Positions 52,254 to 64,000 are shown, numbered from the stretch's first letter. The stretch is 64,000 nucleotides of DNA from Burkholderiales bacterium (GCA_905339295.1 CAJPFI010000054.1:1-64000); one strand, 5' to 3'. Numbers and translations are program-made. The notes: a model not told the origin generated them from the letters alone.

Positions 52254-55200
52254 CTAGCGCGGCAGGTCGAGTCCCAGCGCCCGGGCAAGCGCGCGCCTGG
52301 CCGCGTCGCGCGAGAAGTGGCGCCTGATGTTGTCCACGCCGGCCCGGGACAGGCGATTCCACAGCGCCTCGTCGCCGTAGGCGCGCACGATCGCATCGGC
52401 GAACGCCTGCGGATCGTCGGCGACGAGGACGTCCGTGCCGTTCGCGAGGTGCATGCCTTCGACCGCGGCCGCCGTCGCGACGACCGGCACGCCGTAGCTC
52501 ATCGCGAGATTGACCTTGCCCTTGACTCCCGCGCCATAGCGCAACGGCGCGATCGACACGCGCGAAGACGCGAACAGCGGGCCGATGTCCTCGACGTGGC
52601 CCGCGACCGCGAAGTCGGGCCCGGCGAGCGCGCGGACGGCGGCGGGCGGTTCTGCGCCGACGACCGTCGTGACCGCCCCGTGCAGCCGCCCGCGCACGAG
52701 CGGCAGCACTTCACGCGCGTACCACAGCACGCCGTCGGTGTTCGGCGGATGGCGGAACCCGCCGATGAACACGATGCCCGCGCGTCCGGCGTAGGGCTTG
52801 CCGCCGGGCATCGGCTCGTGGACGTTGGACAGCACGTCGACATGCGACGCCGGCACGAGCCCGGAGAGGAGGTCGCGCTCGACATGCGACACGACGAGCG
52901 TGGCGTCGGCGCGGCGCACGAGATCGAGCTCCTGTTCCCGCTCGCGCCCGGCGACCCCCGGCGCGCCGCCGGCGCCGAGCGCCGCCTGCCGCTCGGCGCG
53001 CAGGAAGTGAAGGTCGACCGTGTCGAAGACGACGCGCGCCTGCGGCGCGAAGCGGCGCACCGCGTTCAGGTGCTTCGCGGCGACGTAGTGGCGCGACAGC
53101 AGGACGACGTCGAGCTCGCGGCCGCGTCTCGCGAGCAGCGTCGCGATCGAGGTGAACCACGGACGGTAGAGCACCTCGATGCCGCGTTCCTGCAGTGCGG
53201 CCACGTACGGCTCCCGGTACTCGAGGTTGTCCGCGACGAACGTCGCCTTTCCCCCCAGATCGCCGATGAGCTCGAGGATCGCCTGCATCCGCATCGAACC
53301 CGAGTCGCGGTCGGGCGTCAGCATGCACGCGTCGACGACCAGCACGCGCCTCGTCGCCAGGCGATCTGCCTCGAGCTGCGGCGCGTCGCCGTTGCTCCGG
53401 TGCGTCGCCAGCTCGACCGCCCAGCGCCGCGCGAACGTCTCGCGGTTGATCGCCTGGTGCTTCTTGACGCCGGTGGTCACGTCGGTGCCCGCCGTCGTGC
53501 CCTCGAAGTGCACGACGGTGGCCGCCGGCTGATACCACACCGAGCGCCCCGCCGCGCGGACCGCGAACGCGAGGTCGGTGTCCTCGTAGTACGCGGGCGC
53601 GTAGCGCGAGTCGAAGCCGCCGAGCGACACGAACAGCTCGCGGGGAATCGCGAGGCACGCGCCCGAGCAGTAGTCGACGCGGCGCGCGTAGTTGTACTCC
53701 GGACGGTCGGGATCGTCGCCGCGGCCGACGTTCCACGCCGATCCGTCCCGCCACACGATGCCGCCGGCCTCCTGCAGCCTCCCGTCCGGATACACGAGCT
53801 TCGCGCCGACGAGCCCCGCGTCCGGATGGCGCTCGAACACGCGCTCGATCGCGTCGAGCCAGCCCGTCGTCACGAGCGTGTCGTTGTTGAGGAACACGAG
53901 CGTACGGCCGCGAGCGCGCGACGCGCCGAGGTTGCACGCCGCGATGAAGCCGCCGTTGCGCTCGGTGCGCTCGAACCGGACGCCGGACACGCCGGCGAGC
54001 GCGCCCGCGAGCGGCTCGGGCGACGCGTCGTCGACGAGGATCACCTCGACGGCGTCATGGCGCACGGTCGCGTGCACGCTCTTCAGGCACGTGAACGTCG
54101 CGAGCGCCTGCCCGTAGGCGGGTATGACGATCGACACGCGAGGCGAGGCCGCCGCGGCGAACGCGAGCGGCGTGATCGAGGCTTCCGCCGTCCACGTGCG
54201 CCGATTCGCCGCCGCCACGAATGCGCGCCCGCGCAGCTTGTCGCGAACGCGGCGCGCGAGCGCTGCCGGCCCCTGCTCGCGCAGGATCGTGAGCGCGACG
54301 GACGCCTGGCGCGGCAACTGGCGCACGGCGGCGGGAATCGACGCGAGCCGGGCCTGCGAGACGCGCGCCCGGTTCATCGCTCGGCGCAGCGGCGCGGTTG
54401 CCTTCCAGCCGGTCGCCGACTCGTGCGTCGCGGTGCGGTCACGGGACCGCGCTGACTCGCGATCGCGCGTCGCGGCAGCGAGCGCCGCATCGGTCCGCGC
54501 CGCCCGGCTCACGAGCTCGCCGAGCGCTTCGCGCTCGCCGCACAGCGCGCCCGCGCGCACCAGCGCGGCGAGCGGCAGGTCCGCAGCGGGCGGCGGCGGC
54601 GTGAAGTGCCGGGACGGGAGCGGCGGCAGCGGCGGGCGTGCGCTCGCGCCGACGCGCCAGTCCGACGCCAGCGCGTCGACATACTCGCGCCAAGCCGGAA
54701 GCGCCGTGGCGGGCGGCGCGACCGCCAGCGGCGACGCGCCGCAGGCGGCCATGAGCGCATCGTTCCACGCGACCGCAGGCGCATCCCACCCGACGACGCG
54801 CGCGCGCGCGACGCCTTCCAGCCGCTCCGGCAGCGCGCCGAGCGACGACGCGACGATCGGTCGCCCGGTCGCGAGGGCGGCGGACAGCGTGTACGACCAG
54901 GTCTCGGGCCACTGGTTCGGGAACAGCCACACGTCGATGGCCTCGACGGCGATCAGCCGCGGCAGGTCGGCTTCGGCGTAGGCGCCGGTCATCGAGATCG
55001 TGCCGGCGGAAAGCGGCGGGAGCGGCGCGCCGGTCGGCCCGAGGATGCGGAACGCGAGCGGCAATCCGCGCGCCTCCGCGTCGCGCGCGCACGCGACCGC
55101 GACGTCGAATCCCTTGTCGACGGCCAGCTTGCCGAGCAACCCCACGCGGTGCAGGCGCGCGGCTGGCGCGAATCCGGGCTCGGGATGCGCGCGCACGTCG

Positions 55201-55805
55201 ACCGCAAGGGCGGGGAAGTGTCGCCGGAAGCGCGTCGCGATGTCGTGCGACGGCGCGATGATCCTGCTCGCCCCCGCCAGCCAGGCGGCGAACGTCGCGC
55301 GCCAGCCGGCGATGTCGAGCGGCCACTGGGCGGGCCGTCGCGCGAGGCAAAGGTTGCAGCCGTCGTTGTCGGGTTCGCCGCAATAGCGCCCTTCGCCCCG
55401 GTCGAGGTGGTAGCGCGGGCAGAACGGATACGCGTCGTGGAGCGTGACGGCGAACGGCGCGCCGACCGCCGCCGGCAGGTCGAGCACGCCGCGGGGCAAG
55501 CCGTCGACGTGGTGATAATGCAGCCACGAAACGCCCAGGCCTGCCAGCAGCGCGGCGAGCGTCTCGCCGTCCGCGGGATACGTGAACCACGCCTCGAAGC
55601 GATCCGTGTCGCGCGACCACGAGAGCCGCACGACGTCGCGGCCCGCGGGAACGAGATGCAGGACTTCGGCTCGATCGGATAGCGCGCCGGCGAGCTCGTC
55701 CACGTGCCGCCGCACGCCGCCGCCCCATCCATGGCTCGTGAGCACGATCCGGGCTCGCGTCGAGCCCGCAAGACGGGAGAGCGTGCCGGAAGGGTCGTCG
55801 GACAT
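52254..55805 (-). CDS. Three-domain glycosyltransferase fusion
   Basis: The 1183-residue protein joins three catalytic units. The N-terminal ~400 residues are GT-B-like ([20 protein letters not shown]-type Cys cluster [18 protein letters not shown]). The centre at about 570-790 is a GT2 enzyme ([41 protein letters not shown]). The C-terminal ~330 residues are GT4-like ([27 protein letters not shown]). It probably builds a surface glycan such as O-antigen. ATG at 55805 avoids a long Arg-rich extension. It lies alone, without other surface-polysaccharide genes nearby. Confidence 0.85.
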   Translation of the reverse strand: MSDDPSGTLSRLAGSTRARIVLTSHGWGGGVRRHVDELAGALSDRAEVLHLVPAGRDVVRLSWSRDTDRFEAWFTYPADGETLAALLAGLGVSWLHYHHVDGLPRGVLDLPAAVGAPFAVTLHDAYPFCPRYHLDRGEGRYCGEPDNDGCNLCLARRPAQWPLDIAGWRATFAAWLAGASRIIAPSHDIATRFRRHFPALAVDVRAHPEPGFAPAARLHRVGLLGKLAVDKGFDVAVACARDAEARGLPLAFRILGPTGAPLPPLSAGTISMTGAYAEADLPRLIAVEAIDVWLFPNQWPETWSYTLSAALATGRPIVASSLGALPERLEGVARARVVGWDAPAVAWNDALMAACGASPLAVAPPATALPAWREYVDALASDWRVGASARPPLPPLPSRHFTPPPPAADLPLAALVRAGALCGEREALGELVSRAARTDAALAAATRDRESARSRDRTATHESATGWKATAPLRRAMNRARVSQARLASIPAAVRQLPRQASVALTILREQGPAALARRVRDKLRGRAFVAAANRRTWTAEASITPLAFAAAASPRVSIVIPAYGQALATFTCLKSVHATVRHDAVEVILVDDASPEPLAGALAGVSGVRFERTERNGGFIAACNLGASRARGRTLVFLNNDTLVTTGWLDAIERVFERHPDAGLVGAKLVYPDGRLQEAGGIVWRDGSAWNVGRGDDPDRPEYNYARRVDYCSGACLAIPRELFVSLGGFDSRYAPAYYEDTDLAFAVRAAGRSVWYQPAATVVHFEGTTAGTDVTTGVKKHQAINRETFARRWAVELATHRSNGDAPQLEADRLATRRVLVVDACMLTPDRDSGSMRMQAILELIGDLGGKATFVADNLEYREPYVAALQERGIEVLYRPWFTSIATLLARRGRELDVVLLSRHYVAAKHLNAVRRFAPQARVVFDTVDLHFLRAERQAALGAGGAPGVAGREREQELDLVRRADATLVVSHVERDLLSGLVPASHVDVLSNVHEPMPGGKPYAGRAGIVFIGGFRHPPNTDGVLWYAREVLPLVRGRLHGAVTTVVGAEPPAAVRALAGPDFAVAGHVEDIGPLFASSRVSIAPLRYGAGVKGKVNLAMSYGVPVVATAAAVEGMHLANGTDVLVADDPQAFADAIVRAYGDEALWNRLSRAGVDNIRRHFSRDAARRALARALGLDLPR

Positions 55806-55882
55806 GGCGTTCGGCCGGGCGGGCACGGGATCGAGGCGCCGCGGGCACGCATTGTATCCGGCGCCCGGTCCGCGCCCCGCTT

Positions 55883-56746
55883 TCAGGCGTCGAACGTCAC
55901 GACCACCGGCTGATGATCGGACAGCCGGGTGTCGCCGTCGACGTCGACCGAGAGGACGTGCGCGGCCAGTTCCTCGCTGACGAACACGAAGTCGCATGCG
56001 ACCGGCTTCGAGTCGGCCGAGAAGCGCTCGTGCGCGCAGAACGTCGGCGGCTGCGGCCGTTCGCCGCGCGCAAGCTTCCACGCATCGTGGAGGCGCGGCG
56101 TGCCGTCCGCGAAAGGCTCGATCATCTGCGCATGACCCGGGTCGTCGGGCCCGAAGTTGAAGTCGCCGGTGACGACCGTCGCGAACGGGTGCGGGAAGGC
56201 GTGGAACGGCCCGCCGTCGTCGCGTTCGGCCGCGCCGAGCCGCGCGTGGCCGTGGCCCTCGGCGTGAATCTCGCGCAACCGCTGCACCTGCGCCATGCGC
56301 TGCCTGCGCGACCAGTACTCGAGATGCGTCGTGACGATCCGCACGAGCCCGCCCGGCGCCACGACGACGGCCTCGACCGCGACGCGAGGCATCGAGGCCA
56401 CGCCGGGATCCGCGGGCCAGGGCAACGCATGCAGGCGCACCTGCCGCACGGGAAGGCGCGACGCGATGGCGTTTCCGAAGCGCCGCCGCCGCCCGTCGCC
56501 CGCCGGATGGTCGGCGCCGATGCCGTGGACGACGGTGTGACCGGGCAGCAGCGCCGCGAGGCCCGCGAACTGGTCACGCTCGTCGTTGCCCTCGAGGTGC
56601 GGAGCCGGGAAGTTGTCGGCCACTTCCTGCACGCACAGCACGTCGAAGTCCACGAGCGAGCGTGCGTGCGCGATCACGCGCGCCGGGTCGACGCGTCCGT
56701 CGAGACCGCGGAACCACTGGACGTTCCAGGTGACGAGCCGGATCAC
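55883..56746 (-). CDS. Endonuclease/exonuclease/phosphatase family protein
   Basis: The 287-residue protein has the EEP fold hallmarks: TWNVQWFRG at the N-terminus, CVQEVADN with the metal-binding Glu, [20 protein letters not shown] and the C-terminal LSDHQPVV. The family includes nucleases and phosphodiesterases acting on DNA, sphingomyelin or inositol phosphates; the substrate cannot be read here. The GTG at 56746 gives the typical N-terminus. It lies downstream of the ABC importer genes. Confidence 0.85.
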   Translation of the reverse strand: MIRLVTWNVQWFRGLDGRVDPARVIAHARSLVDFDVLCVQEVADNFPAPHLEGNDERDQFAGLAALLPGHTVVHGIGADHPAGDGRRRRFGNAIASRLPVRQVRLHALPWPADPGVASMPRVAVEAVVVAPGGLVRIVTTHLEYWSRRQRMAQVQRLREIHAEGHGHARLGAAERDDGGPFHAFPHPFATVVTGDFNFGPDDPGHAQMIEPFADGTPRLHDAWKLARGERPQPPTFCAHERFSADSKPVACDFVFVSEELAAHVLSVDVDGDTRLSDHQPVVVTFDA

Positions 56747-56936
56747 GCCGGTGCTGTCCCGGAAGCGCGTTGCGCAAGGGCGGACGAGAAATGATGCATC
56801 GTTCAGTCGCCGATCCTGCGGGCACTCCCGACACCCGCTGCGAGCGGCTTCGCGCCCTGCGCCGTTTTCGCCGCCTTTGCATGCGGTACCCGCGATCCCG
56901 GGCACGCGCTCGGCAAGTTACCGCCGGGACGGGACA

Positions 56937-57764
56937 CTAGCGAATGCCGGCGCGCATGAACGACGCGACGAACTGGCGCTGGAACAGCAGGAAGCCGACC
57001 AGGAGCGGGGCGGTGGTGAGAAGCGTCGCGGCGGTGATGATCGACCAGTCGATGCCCTGGTCGGTCGACGCGAACACCTGGAGGCCGACGGTCACCGGCC
57101 GCGACTCGACCGAGTTGGTGATGATGAGCGGCCACAGGAAATTGTTCCAGTGGTAGCTCACCGACACGAGCGCATAGGCGAGGTAGGTGGGCCGGGCGAG
57201 CGGCACGTAGACCCTCCAGAGCACCTGCAGCGGCGAGCACCCCTCGACGCGCGCGGCCTCGTCAAGCTCGCGCGGGATGGTCTTGAACGTCTGGCGCAGG
57301 AGGAAGATGCCGAACGCGCTGGCCATGTACGGCAGCCCGATCGCGAGGATCGTGTCCTTGATGCCGAGGAACGTCATCGTCCGGTAGTTCTCGACGATCA
57401 GCACGTCGGGCATGATCATCAGCTGCACCAGCACGAGCGCGAACAGCACGCCGCGGCCCGGGAACTCGAAGCGCGCGAACGCGTACGCGGCGAGCGTCAC
57501 GAGCACGAGCTGCGCCGCCAGCACCATCGTGACCAGGATCACGGTGTTGATGAAGTAGCGCGCGAAAGGCGCCGCGTGCCAGGCCTTGACGAAGTTCTCG
57601 AGCGTGAGCGGCGCGTCGAGCGCGAGCCGCGTCGAGAACTCGGCCGGATGGAACGCCGTCCAGAACGCGTAGAGCAGCGGCAGCACCCACAGGAAGCCGA
57701 GCAGCCACGCCGCGACGGTCTCGAGGCCGCGGACCCAGCCGGTCGAGTCGTAGACGTGCGTCAC
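56937..57764 (-). CDS. CUT1 ABC importer permease (UgpE-like)
   Basis: This 275-residue inner-membrane protein has about six membrane segments, beginning LETVAAWLLGFLWVLPLLYAF. The EAA loop that contacts the ATPase is ELDEAARVEGCSPLQVLWRV. It resembles the second permease of carbohydrate or glycerol-3-phosphate importers. It follows the first permease by 97 bp in the same orientation. Confidence 0.88.
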   Translation of the reverse strand: MTHVYDSTGWVRGLETVAAWLLGFLWVLPLLYAFWTAFHPAEFSTRLALDAPLTLENFVKAWHAAPFARYFINTVILVTMVLAAQLVLVTLAAYAFARFEFPGRGVLFALVLVQLMIMPDVLIVENYRTMTFLGIKDTILAIGLPYMASAFGIFLLRQTFKTIPRELDEAARVEGCSPLQVLWRVYVPLARPTYLAYALVSVSYHWNNFLWPLIITNSVESRPVTVGLQVFASTDQGIDWSIITAATLLTTAPLLVGFLLFQRQFVASFMRAGIR

Positions 57765-57861
57765 CGGAGGCCCCCCGGACGCCCGCTGCGCGAGCCTCCG
57801 CCCAAGGGGCGGCGCGCCCCTGCGTGGGCCCGGCGGCCGCGAGCGAGCGGGGTCGCGAGCG

Positions 57862-58737
57862 TCACTGGTAGTGCGTCCGGCGCTCGAGCACGAGGAACTG
57901 GAGCAGCGCCGCCAGCCCCAGAATCGCGAGCAGCACCATCGTGAGCGCCGCCGCGTAGGCCGAGTCCCAGAAGCGGAACCCGATCTCGTAGATGTAGTAG
58001 AGGAGCAGCGCGGTCGCGTTGTCCGGGCCGCCGCGCGTCATCACGACGATGTGGTCGACCAGCCTGAACGCGTTGATCACGGCGTTCACCAGCACGAAGA
58101 GCGTCACGGGCATCAGGAGCGGAAACGTCACGCGCCGGAAGAAGGTCCAGCGCGACGCGCCCTCGATCGCCGCGGCCTCGGCAAGATGCGGGGACATCGA
58201 CTGCAGCGCCGCCAGGTAGAAGACCATGAAGAACCCGGCCTCCTTCCAAATCGTCACGACCATCAGGCAGACGAGCGCGGTGGACTTGCTGCCGAGCCAG
58301 TTGTGGCTCGCGAAGCCCATGCCCTTCGTCACCTGCTCGAGCAGCCCGTACTCGGGCGTGTAGAAGAACAGCCAGATGTTCGCCACCGCGATCATCGGCA
58401 GGACCGTCGGCGTGAAGTAGGCGAGTCGCAGGAAGCCGCGTCCGGCGACCTTGCCGTGCACCCACGCGGCCATCAGCAGCGCGAGCGCGATGGATACCGG
58501 GATCGTGCCAAGCGCGTACCAGAGATTGTTCGAGAGCGCCTGCCAGAAGATCGGATCCTCGGCGAGCTGCGCGTAGTTGTCCGTACCGACCCAGACCGCC
58601 GGGCGGCTTCCCTTCGGCGTCGACAGGAAGCTGTGCCACAGGTTCGCGATCACCGGATAGTGCGTGAACAGCACGAGCAACGCCATCGACGGCAACAGCA
58701 GCAGCCATGCGTAGAGCCATTGCGTCGTGCGGGTCAT
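57862..58737 (-). CDS. CUT1 ABC importer permease (UgpA-like)
   Basis: The 291-residue protein has six membrane segments and the EAA loop LAEAAAIEGASRWTFFRRVT. The N-terminus WLYAWLLLLPSMALLVLF is typical of the UgpA/MalF-type partner. A 358-bp stretch with REP palindromes separates it from the substrate-binding protein gene, so its expression may be reduced or independent. Confidence 0.88.
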   Translation of the reverse strand: MTRTTQWLYAWLLLLPSMALLVLFTHYPVIANLWHSFLSTPKGSRPAVWVGTDNYAQLAEDPIFWQALSNNLWYALGTIPVSIALALLMAAWVHGKVAGRGFLRLAYFTPTVLPMIAVANIWLFFYTPEYGLLEQVTKGMGFASHNWLGSKSTALVCLMVVTIWKEAGFFMVFYLAALQSMSPHLAEAAAIEGASRWTFFRRVTFPLLMPVTLFVLVNAVINAFRLVDHIVVMTRGGPDNATALLLYYIYEIGFRFWDSAYAAALTMVLLAILGLAALLQFLVLERRTHYQ

Positions 58738-58900
58738 CCGGCGATGCCTTTCGTCCTCACTCCACGCTTGCCCGGCGAACGTGCGACGCGCTGCAAGGCG
58801 GGTCCGCCTTCATCCGGACGGGCCGGTCCGACAGGTCGAGAGCCCTGTGCCCGGTCGCGAACGGGTTTGCGACTTCGGGGGTCGACTTCGCGGACCGAAG

Positions 58901-58970
58901 GTCGGGATGAAGCCTGACCCACAAGCGTCGGGCTGAAGCCCGACCCACGAGCGTCGGGCTGAAGCCCGAC
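58901..58970. repeat. REP-like palindrome cluster 3
   Basis: GTCGGGAT-GA-AGCCTGAC (58901-58918, diverged) and two exact GTCGGGCT-GA-AGCCCGAC copies (58927-58944, 58953-58970), each followed by CCACA or CCACG, lie inside the 358-bp gap of the importer operon. Degenerate pieces follow to 59005. Confidence 0.88.
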
Positions 58971-59095
58971 CCACAAGCCGGACCCCCACAAGCCCGACCC
59001 CCACAAGCGCCGCATCGCCCATTCGGGCCATCGACCGGCGCGCCGCGAGGGGCGCGTCCGGTCCGAAGGCGCACGACACCACGCCCATCCGAGTG

Positions 59096-60379
59096 CTACC
59101 TGTAGGTACGCAGCAGCCGCTCCGCCTCGCGCTGCGCGTCCTTCATGGCGGCTTCCGGCGTCTTCGTGCCGGTGAGCGCCGCCTGCAGCCCGTCGTTGAG
59201 CGCCTTGGTCACGCGCTGGTTGTCGTGCGTCGACAGCTCCGCCTTCGCGTACGGGAGCTGGTCGCGCGCAACCGCCGCGGCGGGGAAGCCGGCGACGTAC
59301 TGCTTCATCACCGGCGTCTCCCACGCGTCGGCGCGCACGGCGACGTAGCCGGTGTCGATCCCCCATTGCGCGGCGCGCGCCGGCGTGGTCACCCACTTGA
59401 TGAACTTGAACGCGGCCTCGCGCTGCGCCGGCGTCGACTTCTTGAACAGGTAGAAGTTTCCGCCGCCGGTCGGGCTGCCGCGCTGCTTGCCTGCGGGCAG
59501 CATCGCCACGCCGAAGTCGAACTTCGCGTTGTTCTTGACGTTGGTGAGGTTGCCGGTCGTCGTCCACACCATCGCGACCTTCCGCTCGAAGAAGTCCTTC
59601 GGCGTCGTGCCCCACTCGACGATGCCCTCCGGATGCACCTTCGCCTTCTTCACCAGGTCGACCCAGTAGGTCAGCCCCTCGATGACCTCCGGGCGGTCGT
59701 AGTAGGTCTGCGTGCCGGTCGCGTTCATCAGGTTGGTCCCGGCCTGGATCGCCAGCGCCTGGAACAGCCAGTACGGGAAGCCCGACGACGGAATCTGCAG
59801 GCCCCACTGCGTGACGTTGCCGGACGCGTCGCGCTTGGTGAGCTTCTGCGCGTACTCGACCTGCTCGCGCCAGTTCTGCGGCGGGCGGTTGGGATCGAGG
59901 CCCGCCTCGCGGAACAGTTCCTTGTTGTAGTAAAGGACGATGGTCGAGCGCTGGAACGGGATGCCCCAGGTCTTGCCGCCGGTCTGGCTGTTCTCCATGA
60001 ACGCCGGATAGAAGCTCCTGAGCCAGGCGCGATCGGCGTCGGTCCTGATGAGGTCGTCGAACGGCACGATCGCGTCCTCGTCGATCAGCGTGAACATGTC
60101 GGTCGACAGCAGGATCGACGTGACCGGCGGCTCGCCGCTCTTCACCGCGGTCAGCGCCTTGGTGATCGAGTCCTGGTAGGTGCCGGTGTAGATCGGCTTG
60201 ACCTTGATCCCGGGGTTCTCCTTCTCGAACTCGGCGGCCATGCCGTCGATGATCCTGGTGATCGGTCCGCCGACGGCGACCGGGTAGAAGAACGGAACCT
60301 CGACCTGCGCGCCGGCGAGCGCGGGCACGAGCGCGGCGAGGACGGCGAGCGTCCAGAGCCGGAAGCGACGCATCATCAT
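59096..60379 (-). CDS. Extracellular solute-binding protein (UgpB-like, CUT1)
   Basis: The 427-residue periplasmic protein starts with a signal peptide (RLWTLAVLAALVPALAGA) and then EVPFFYPVAVGGPI. Blocks such as YTGTYQDSITKALTA, GIPFQRSTIVLYYNKELF and GGGNFYLFKKSTPAQREAAF match type-1 carbohydrate/glycerol-phosphate binding proteins. AAGGAGGAG precedes ATG at 60379, the first of three in a row. It follows the ATPase gene by 41 bp. The ligand is not certain. Confidence 0.88.
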   Translation of the reverse strand: MMMRRFRLWTLAVLAALVPALAGAQVEVPFFYPVAVGGPITRIIDGMAAEFEKENPGIKVKPIYTGTYQDSITKALTAVKSGEPPVTSILLSTDMFTLIDEDAIVPFDDLIRTDADRAWLRSFYPAFMENSQTGGKTWGIPFQRSTIVLYYNKELFREAGLDPNRPPQNWREQVEYAQKLTKRDASGNVTQWGLQIPSSGFPYWLFQALAIQAGTNLMNATGTQTYYDRPEVIEGLTYWVDLVKKAKVHPEGIVEWGTTPKDFFERKVAMVWTTTGNLTNVKNNAKFDFGVAMLPAGKQRGSPTGGGNFYLFKKSTPAQREAAFKFIKWVTTPARAAQWGIDTGYVAVRADAWETPVMKQYVAGFPAAAVARDQLPYAKAELSTHDNQRVTKALNDGLQAALTGTKTPEAAMKDAQREAERLLRTYR

Positions 60380-60420
60380 GATCTCCTCCTTGGGATGTTC
60401 GACTGGGGGAAAGGCTGCAT

Positions 60421-61512
<1,092 letters not shown>

Positions 61513-61656
61513 GGAAGCGGACTCGGGAGTGAATCGGGGGCGGGACGCGCACGCCGGGACCGTTCCTCGCGAGCGCGCCCGAATGGTACAACGCGCGCGG
61601 GCAGCGCGTCACCGGGCCGACGCCGCCCGGGCCGGGCCGGCGGGCGGCGCGGCCGG

Positions 61657-62457
61657 CTAGCCGAACAGTGCGGTGAGGCCCGCCCCGGGGTCGGGAACGC
61701 GCATGAACGCCTCGCCGACGAGGAACGCCTGCACGCCGCGGCTGCGCATCAGTGCGACGTCCTTCGGCAGCGAGATGCCGCTCTCGGTGACGACGCGCCG
61801 TCCCGGCGGAATCCTCGGCAGCAGGTCGAGCGTCGCCGACAGCGAGACGTTGAAGGTCTTCAGGTTGCGGTTGTTGATGCCGATCAGCGGCGTGTCCAGC
61901 GCGAGCGCGCGGTCGAGCTCGCCGGCGTCGTGCACCTCGACCAGCACCGCGAGCCCGAACTCGCGCGCGCGAAGCTCGAACCGGCGCAACTGCCCGTCGT
62001 CCAGCGCGCCGACGATGAGCAGGATCGCGTCGGCGCCGAGCGCCCGCGACTCGGCGACCTGGTACTCGTCGACGATGAACTCCTTCCGCAGCACCGGCAG
62101 CGAGCACGCCGTGCGCGCGTCGACGAGGAAGTCGTTCGAACCGTGGAAGTACTTCGCGTCGGTGAGCACGGACAGGCACGTCGCGCCGGCGCGCTCGTAC
62201 GACGCGGCGATCGCCGCCGGATCGAACGACTCGCGCAGCACGCCCTTGCTGGGCGACGCGCGCTTGATCTCCGCGATCACCGCCGGCCGGCCCGCGGCGA
62301 TGACGCGCTCGATCGCGCCGGCGAAATCGCGCGGCCGCGGCGCCGCCCGCGCCGCGGCGGCCACCTCCTCGTAGGGCCGGGCGAGCTGCGCGGCGATGAC
62401 CTCCTCGGCCTTGTCCGCGACGATGCGCGAGAGGAAGTCGGTACGCTTCGCGTCCAT
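61657..62457 (-). CDS. trpC: Indole-3-glycerol phosphate synthase
   Basis: The 266-residue TIM-barrel enzyme closes the indole ring in tryptophan synthesis. It has [11 protein letters not shown] with the substrate-binding Lys, [35 protein letters not shown] and [12 protein letters not shown]. It follows trpD by 14 bp and is transcribed with it. It is a separate enzyme, not fused to trpF. Confidence 0.97.
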   Translation of the reverse strand: MDAKRTDFLSRIVADKAEEVIAAQLARPYEEVAAAARAAPRPRDFAGAIERVIAAGRPAVIAEIKRASPSKGVLRESFDPAAIAASYERAGATCLSVLTDAKYFHGSNDFLVDARTACSLPVLRKEFIVDEYQVAESRALGADAILLIVGALDDGQLRRFELRAREFGLAVLVEVHDAGELDRALALDTPLIGINNRNLKTFNVSLSATLDLLPRIPPGRRVVTESGISLPKDVALMRSRGVQAFLVGEAFMRVPDPGAGLTALFG

Positions 62458-62471
62458 CGGGCCGTCCGCGC

Positions 62472-63509
62472 TCAGGTCTTCGTTCCGAGGCGCTGCGTCG
62501 TCGCGACGAACGCGTCCAGCTTGCGGCGCGCCGCGCCCGAGGCGATCGCCGCTCGCGCTCGCTCGATGCCCTCGCCGATCGAGCTGGCGATCCCCGCCGT
62601 GTAGAGCGCCGTACCGGCGTTGAGCGCGACGATCTCCCGCGGCGTCCCCTCGACGTTGCCCAGCGCCTCGAGCACCATCTCGCGCGACTCCATCGCGTCG
62701 ACGACCCTGAGGCCGCGGTTCGACTTCATCGCGAGCCCGTAATCCTCGGGGTGGATTTCGTACTCGCGGACCTCCCCGTCCTTCAGCTCGCCCACCATCG
62801 TCGCGGCGCCGAGCGACACCTCGTCCATTCCGTCGCGCCCGTAGACGACCATCACGTGCCTGCCGCCCAGGCGCTGCAGCACGCGCACGTGAATGCCGAC
62901 GAGATCGGGATGGAACACGCCGATCAACTGGTTCGGCGCGCCCGCGGGATTCGTGAGCGGCCCCAGGATGTTGAAGATCGTGCGCACGCCGAGCTCGCGG
63001 CGCACCGGCGCGGCGTGCTTCATCGCGGCATGGTGCGACGGCGCGAACATGAAGCCGACGCCGGTCTCGCCGATGCACTGCGCGACGGCCGCGGGCGTGA
63101 GCATGATGTCCGCGCCGAGCGCCTCGAGAACGTCGGCGCTGCCCGACTTCGACGACACGGAGCGGCCGCCGTGCTTCGCGACGCGCGCGCCGGCCGCGGC
63201 CGCGACGAACATCGACGCGGTCGAGATGTTGAACGTGTGCGATGCGTCGCCGCCCGTGCCGACGATGTCGACCAGGTGCTCGGCGTCGGGGACCTCGACC
63301 TTCGTCGCGAACTCGCGCATCACCTGCGCGGCCGCGGCGATCTCGCCGACCGTCTCCTTCTTGACGCGCAGCCCGACGGTGAGTGCCGCGATCATCACCG
63401 GCGTGACCTCGCCGCTCATGATCCGGCGCATGATCGACAGCATCTCGTCGTGGAAGATCTCGCGGTGCTCGATCGTGCGCTGGAGCGCGTCCTGAAGCGT
63501 GATGGACAT
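62472..63509 (-). CDS. trpD: Anthranilate phosphoribosyltransferase
   Basis: The 345-residue enzyme transfers phosphoribose to anthranilate. The PRPP-binding motif [14 protein letters not shown] is near residues 85-98, followed by [34 protein letters not shown] is also typical. It is located between trpG and trpC. Confidence 0.97.
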   Translation of the reverse strand: MSITLQDALQRTIEHREIFHDEMLSIMRRIMSGEVTPVMIAALTVGLRVKKETVGEIAAAAQVMREFATKVEVPDAEHLVDIVGTGGDASHTFNISTASMFVAAAAGARVAKHGGRSVSSKSGSADVLEALGADIMLTPAAVAQCIGETGVGFMFAPSHHAAMKHAAPVRRELGVRTIFNILGPLTNPAGAPNQLIGVFHPDLVGIHVRVLQRLGGRHVMVVYGRDGMDEVSLGAATMVGELKDGEVREYEIHPEDYGLAMKSNRGLRVVDAMESREMVLEALGNVEGTPREIVALNAGTALYTAGIASSIGEGIERARAAIASGAARRKLDAFVATTQRLGTKT

Positions 63510-63534
63510 CGTGCTCTCCGGTTCTGTTGGCGCG

Positions 63535-64000
63535 CTACGCGGCCGCGCGCCCGAGGAAGTTGGCGAGCAGGCGCATGCCGTGCTCGGTGAGGATCGCCTC
63601 GGGGTGGAACTGGACGCCCTCGACCGGGAGCGAGCGGTGCCGCACGCCCATGATCTCCCCGTCGTCCGCGCGCGCGCTCACCTCGAGCTCCGGCGGCAGG
63701 CTCGACGGCTCGATCGCGAGCGAGTGGTAGCGCGTCGCCAGGAACGGCGAGGGCAGGCCGGCGAACACGCCGCGCGAGTCGTGCTCGACCGGCGAGAGCT
63801 TCCCGTGCATCACGCGCTGCGCGCGCACGACCCTGCCGCCGAACGCCTGGCCGATCGACTGGTGGCCGAGGCACACGCCGAGGATCGGCACGCGGCCCGC
63901 AAAGCGCCGGATCAGCGGCACCGAGATGCCGGCCTCGTTCGGCGTGCACGGCCCCGGCGACACGACGATCCGCTCGGGCTGCCAGGCTTCCACCTGCTCG
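63535..64000 (-). CDS. trpG: Anthranilate synthase glutamine amidotransferase (partial)
   Basis: The visible 154 codons cover the C-terminal part of TrpG/PabA, class I amidotransferase. The nucleophile is in [10 protein letters not shown] and the catalytic His-Glu in [10 protein letters not shown]. The start lies beyond the window edge. It releases ammonia for anthranilate or aminodeoxychorismate synthesis. It is 25 bp upstream of trpD, so it belongs to the trpGDC unit. Confidence 0.95.
   Translation of the reverse strand, partial: EQVEAWQPERIVVSPGPCTPNEAGISVPLIRRFAGRVPILGVCLGHQSIGQAFGGRVVRAQRVMHGKLSPVEHDSRGVFAGLPSPFLATRYHSLAIEPSSLPPELEVSARADDGEIMGVRHRSLPVEGVQFHPEAILTEHGMRLLANFLGRAAA

Overview
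The window is high-GC DNA (GCG, GAC and CTC codons dominate every gene) with the gene content of a betaproteobacterium, probably Burkholderiales or a relative. Supporting signs are PHA-granule phasins, the FFLEELY-type protein, split trpG-trpD-trpC, thiS-thiG-trmB, uup and DUF4124/DUF3014 proteins. The lineage is an inference from gene content; no rRNA is present.

Region 1 (0.2-15.7 kb) is a storage-lipid island. It encodes an acyl-CoA synthetase, a PHA-system protein, an FFLEELY-type protein, a Tat-exported small subunit with a GMC oxidoreductase, a phasin, a patatin lipase, a TetR regulator, a TPR protein, a wax-ester synthase/DGAT, an acyl-CoA-binding protein, a second phasin-like protein, a 661-residue two-domain fatty acyl-CoA reductase of the Marinobacter type and an alpha/beta hydrolase. 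Together these could activate acids, reduce acyl-CoA to fatty alcohol, esterify it, coat the granule and mobilise it. Three of the transcripts (the GMC pair and both phasins) share one promoter motif.

Region 2 (16-26 kb) holds a CarH/LitR-like B12-dependent MerR regulator divergent from an exported glutathione peroxidase, with TTGTC/GACAA half-sites between them. It also has a tiny secreted peptide, a tRNA-Met, uup with an in-frame palindromic insertion, a DUF4124 protein, two paralogous lipoproteins and a large adenylate cyclase-ATPase-TPR regulator.

Region 3 (26-36 kb) is accessory in character: a Gly/Trp-rich secreted protein, a DUF932 gene pair, a decayed vapBC, a lipoprotein, a translationally coupled MerR/VIT-VWA pair, DUF3014, and a decayed AbrB/PIN module. 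A 39-bp promoter-like element (palindrome, 7-bp gap, GCATGAT box) occurs with identical spacing before three transcripts: 28997 (-), 30355 (-) and 46904 (+). A WYL regulator lies close to the third copy.

Region 4 (35.8-46.6 kb) is a two-gene unit: a TTG-started lipoprotein and a 3389-residue RTX protein with an N-terminal class-3 lipase domain and a 243-bp tandem repeat near its 3' end.

Region 5 (46.9-64 kb) has DUF4258, a WYL regulator, an ECF sigma/zinc-finger anti-sigma pair, thiS-thiG, a secreted protein, trmB, a three-domain glycosyltransferase fusion, an endonuclease/exonuclease/phosphatase protein, a CUT1 (Ugp-like) ABC importer interrupted by palindromic repeats, and trpC-trpD-trpG, the last cut by the window edge.

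A REP-like family (GTCGGGCT-GA-AGCCCGAC) recurs in clusters at 14.6, 34.9 and 58.9 kb.
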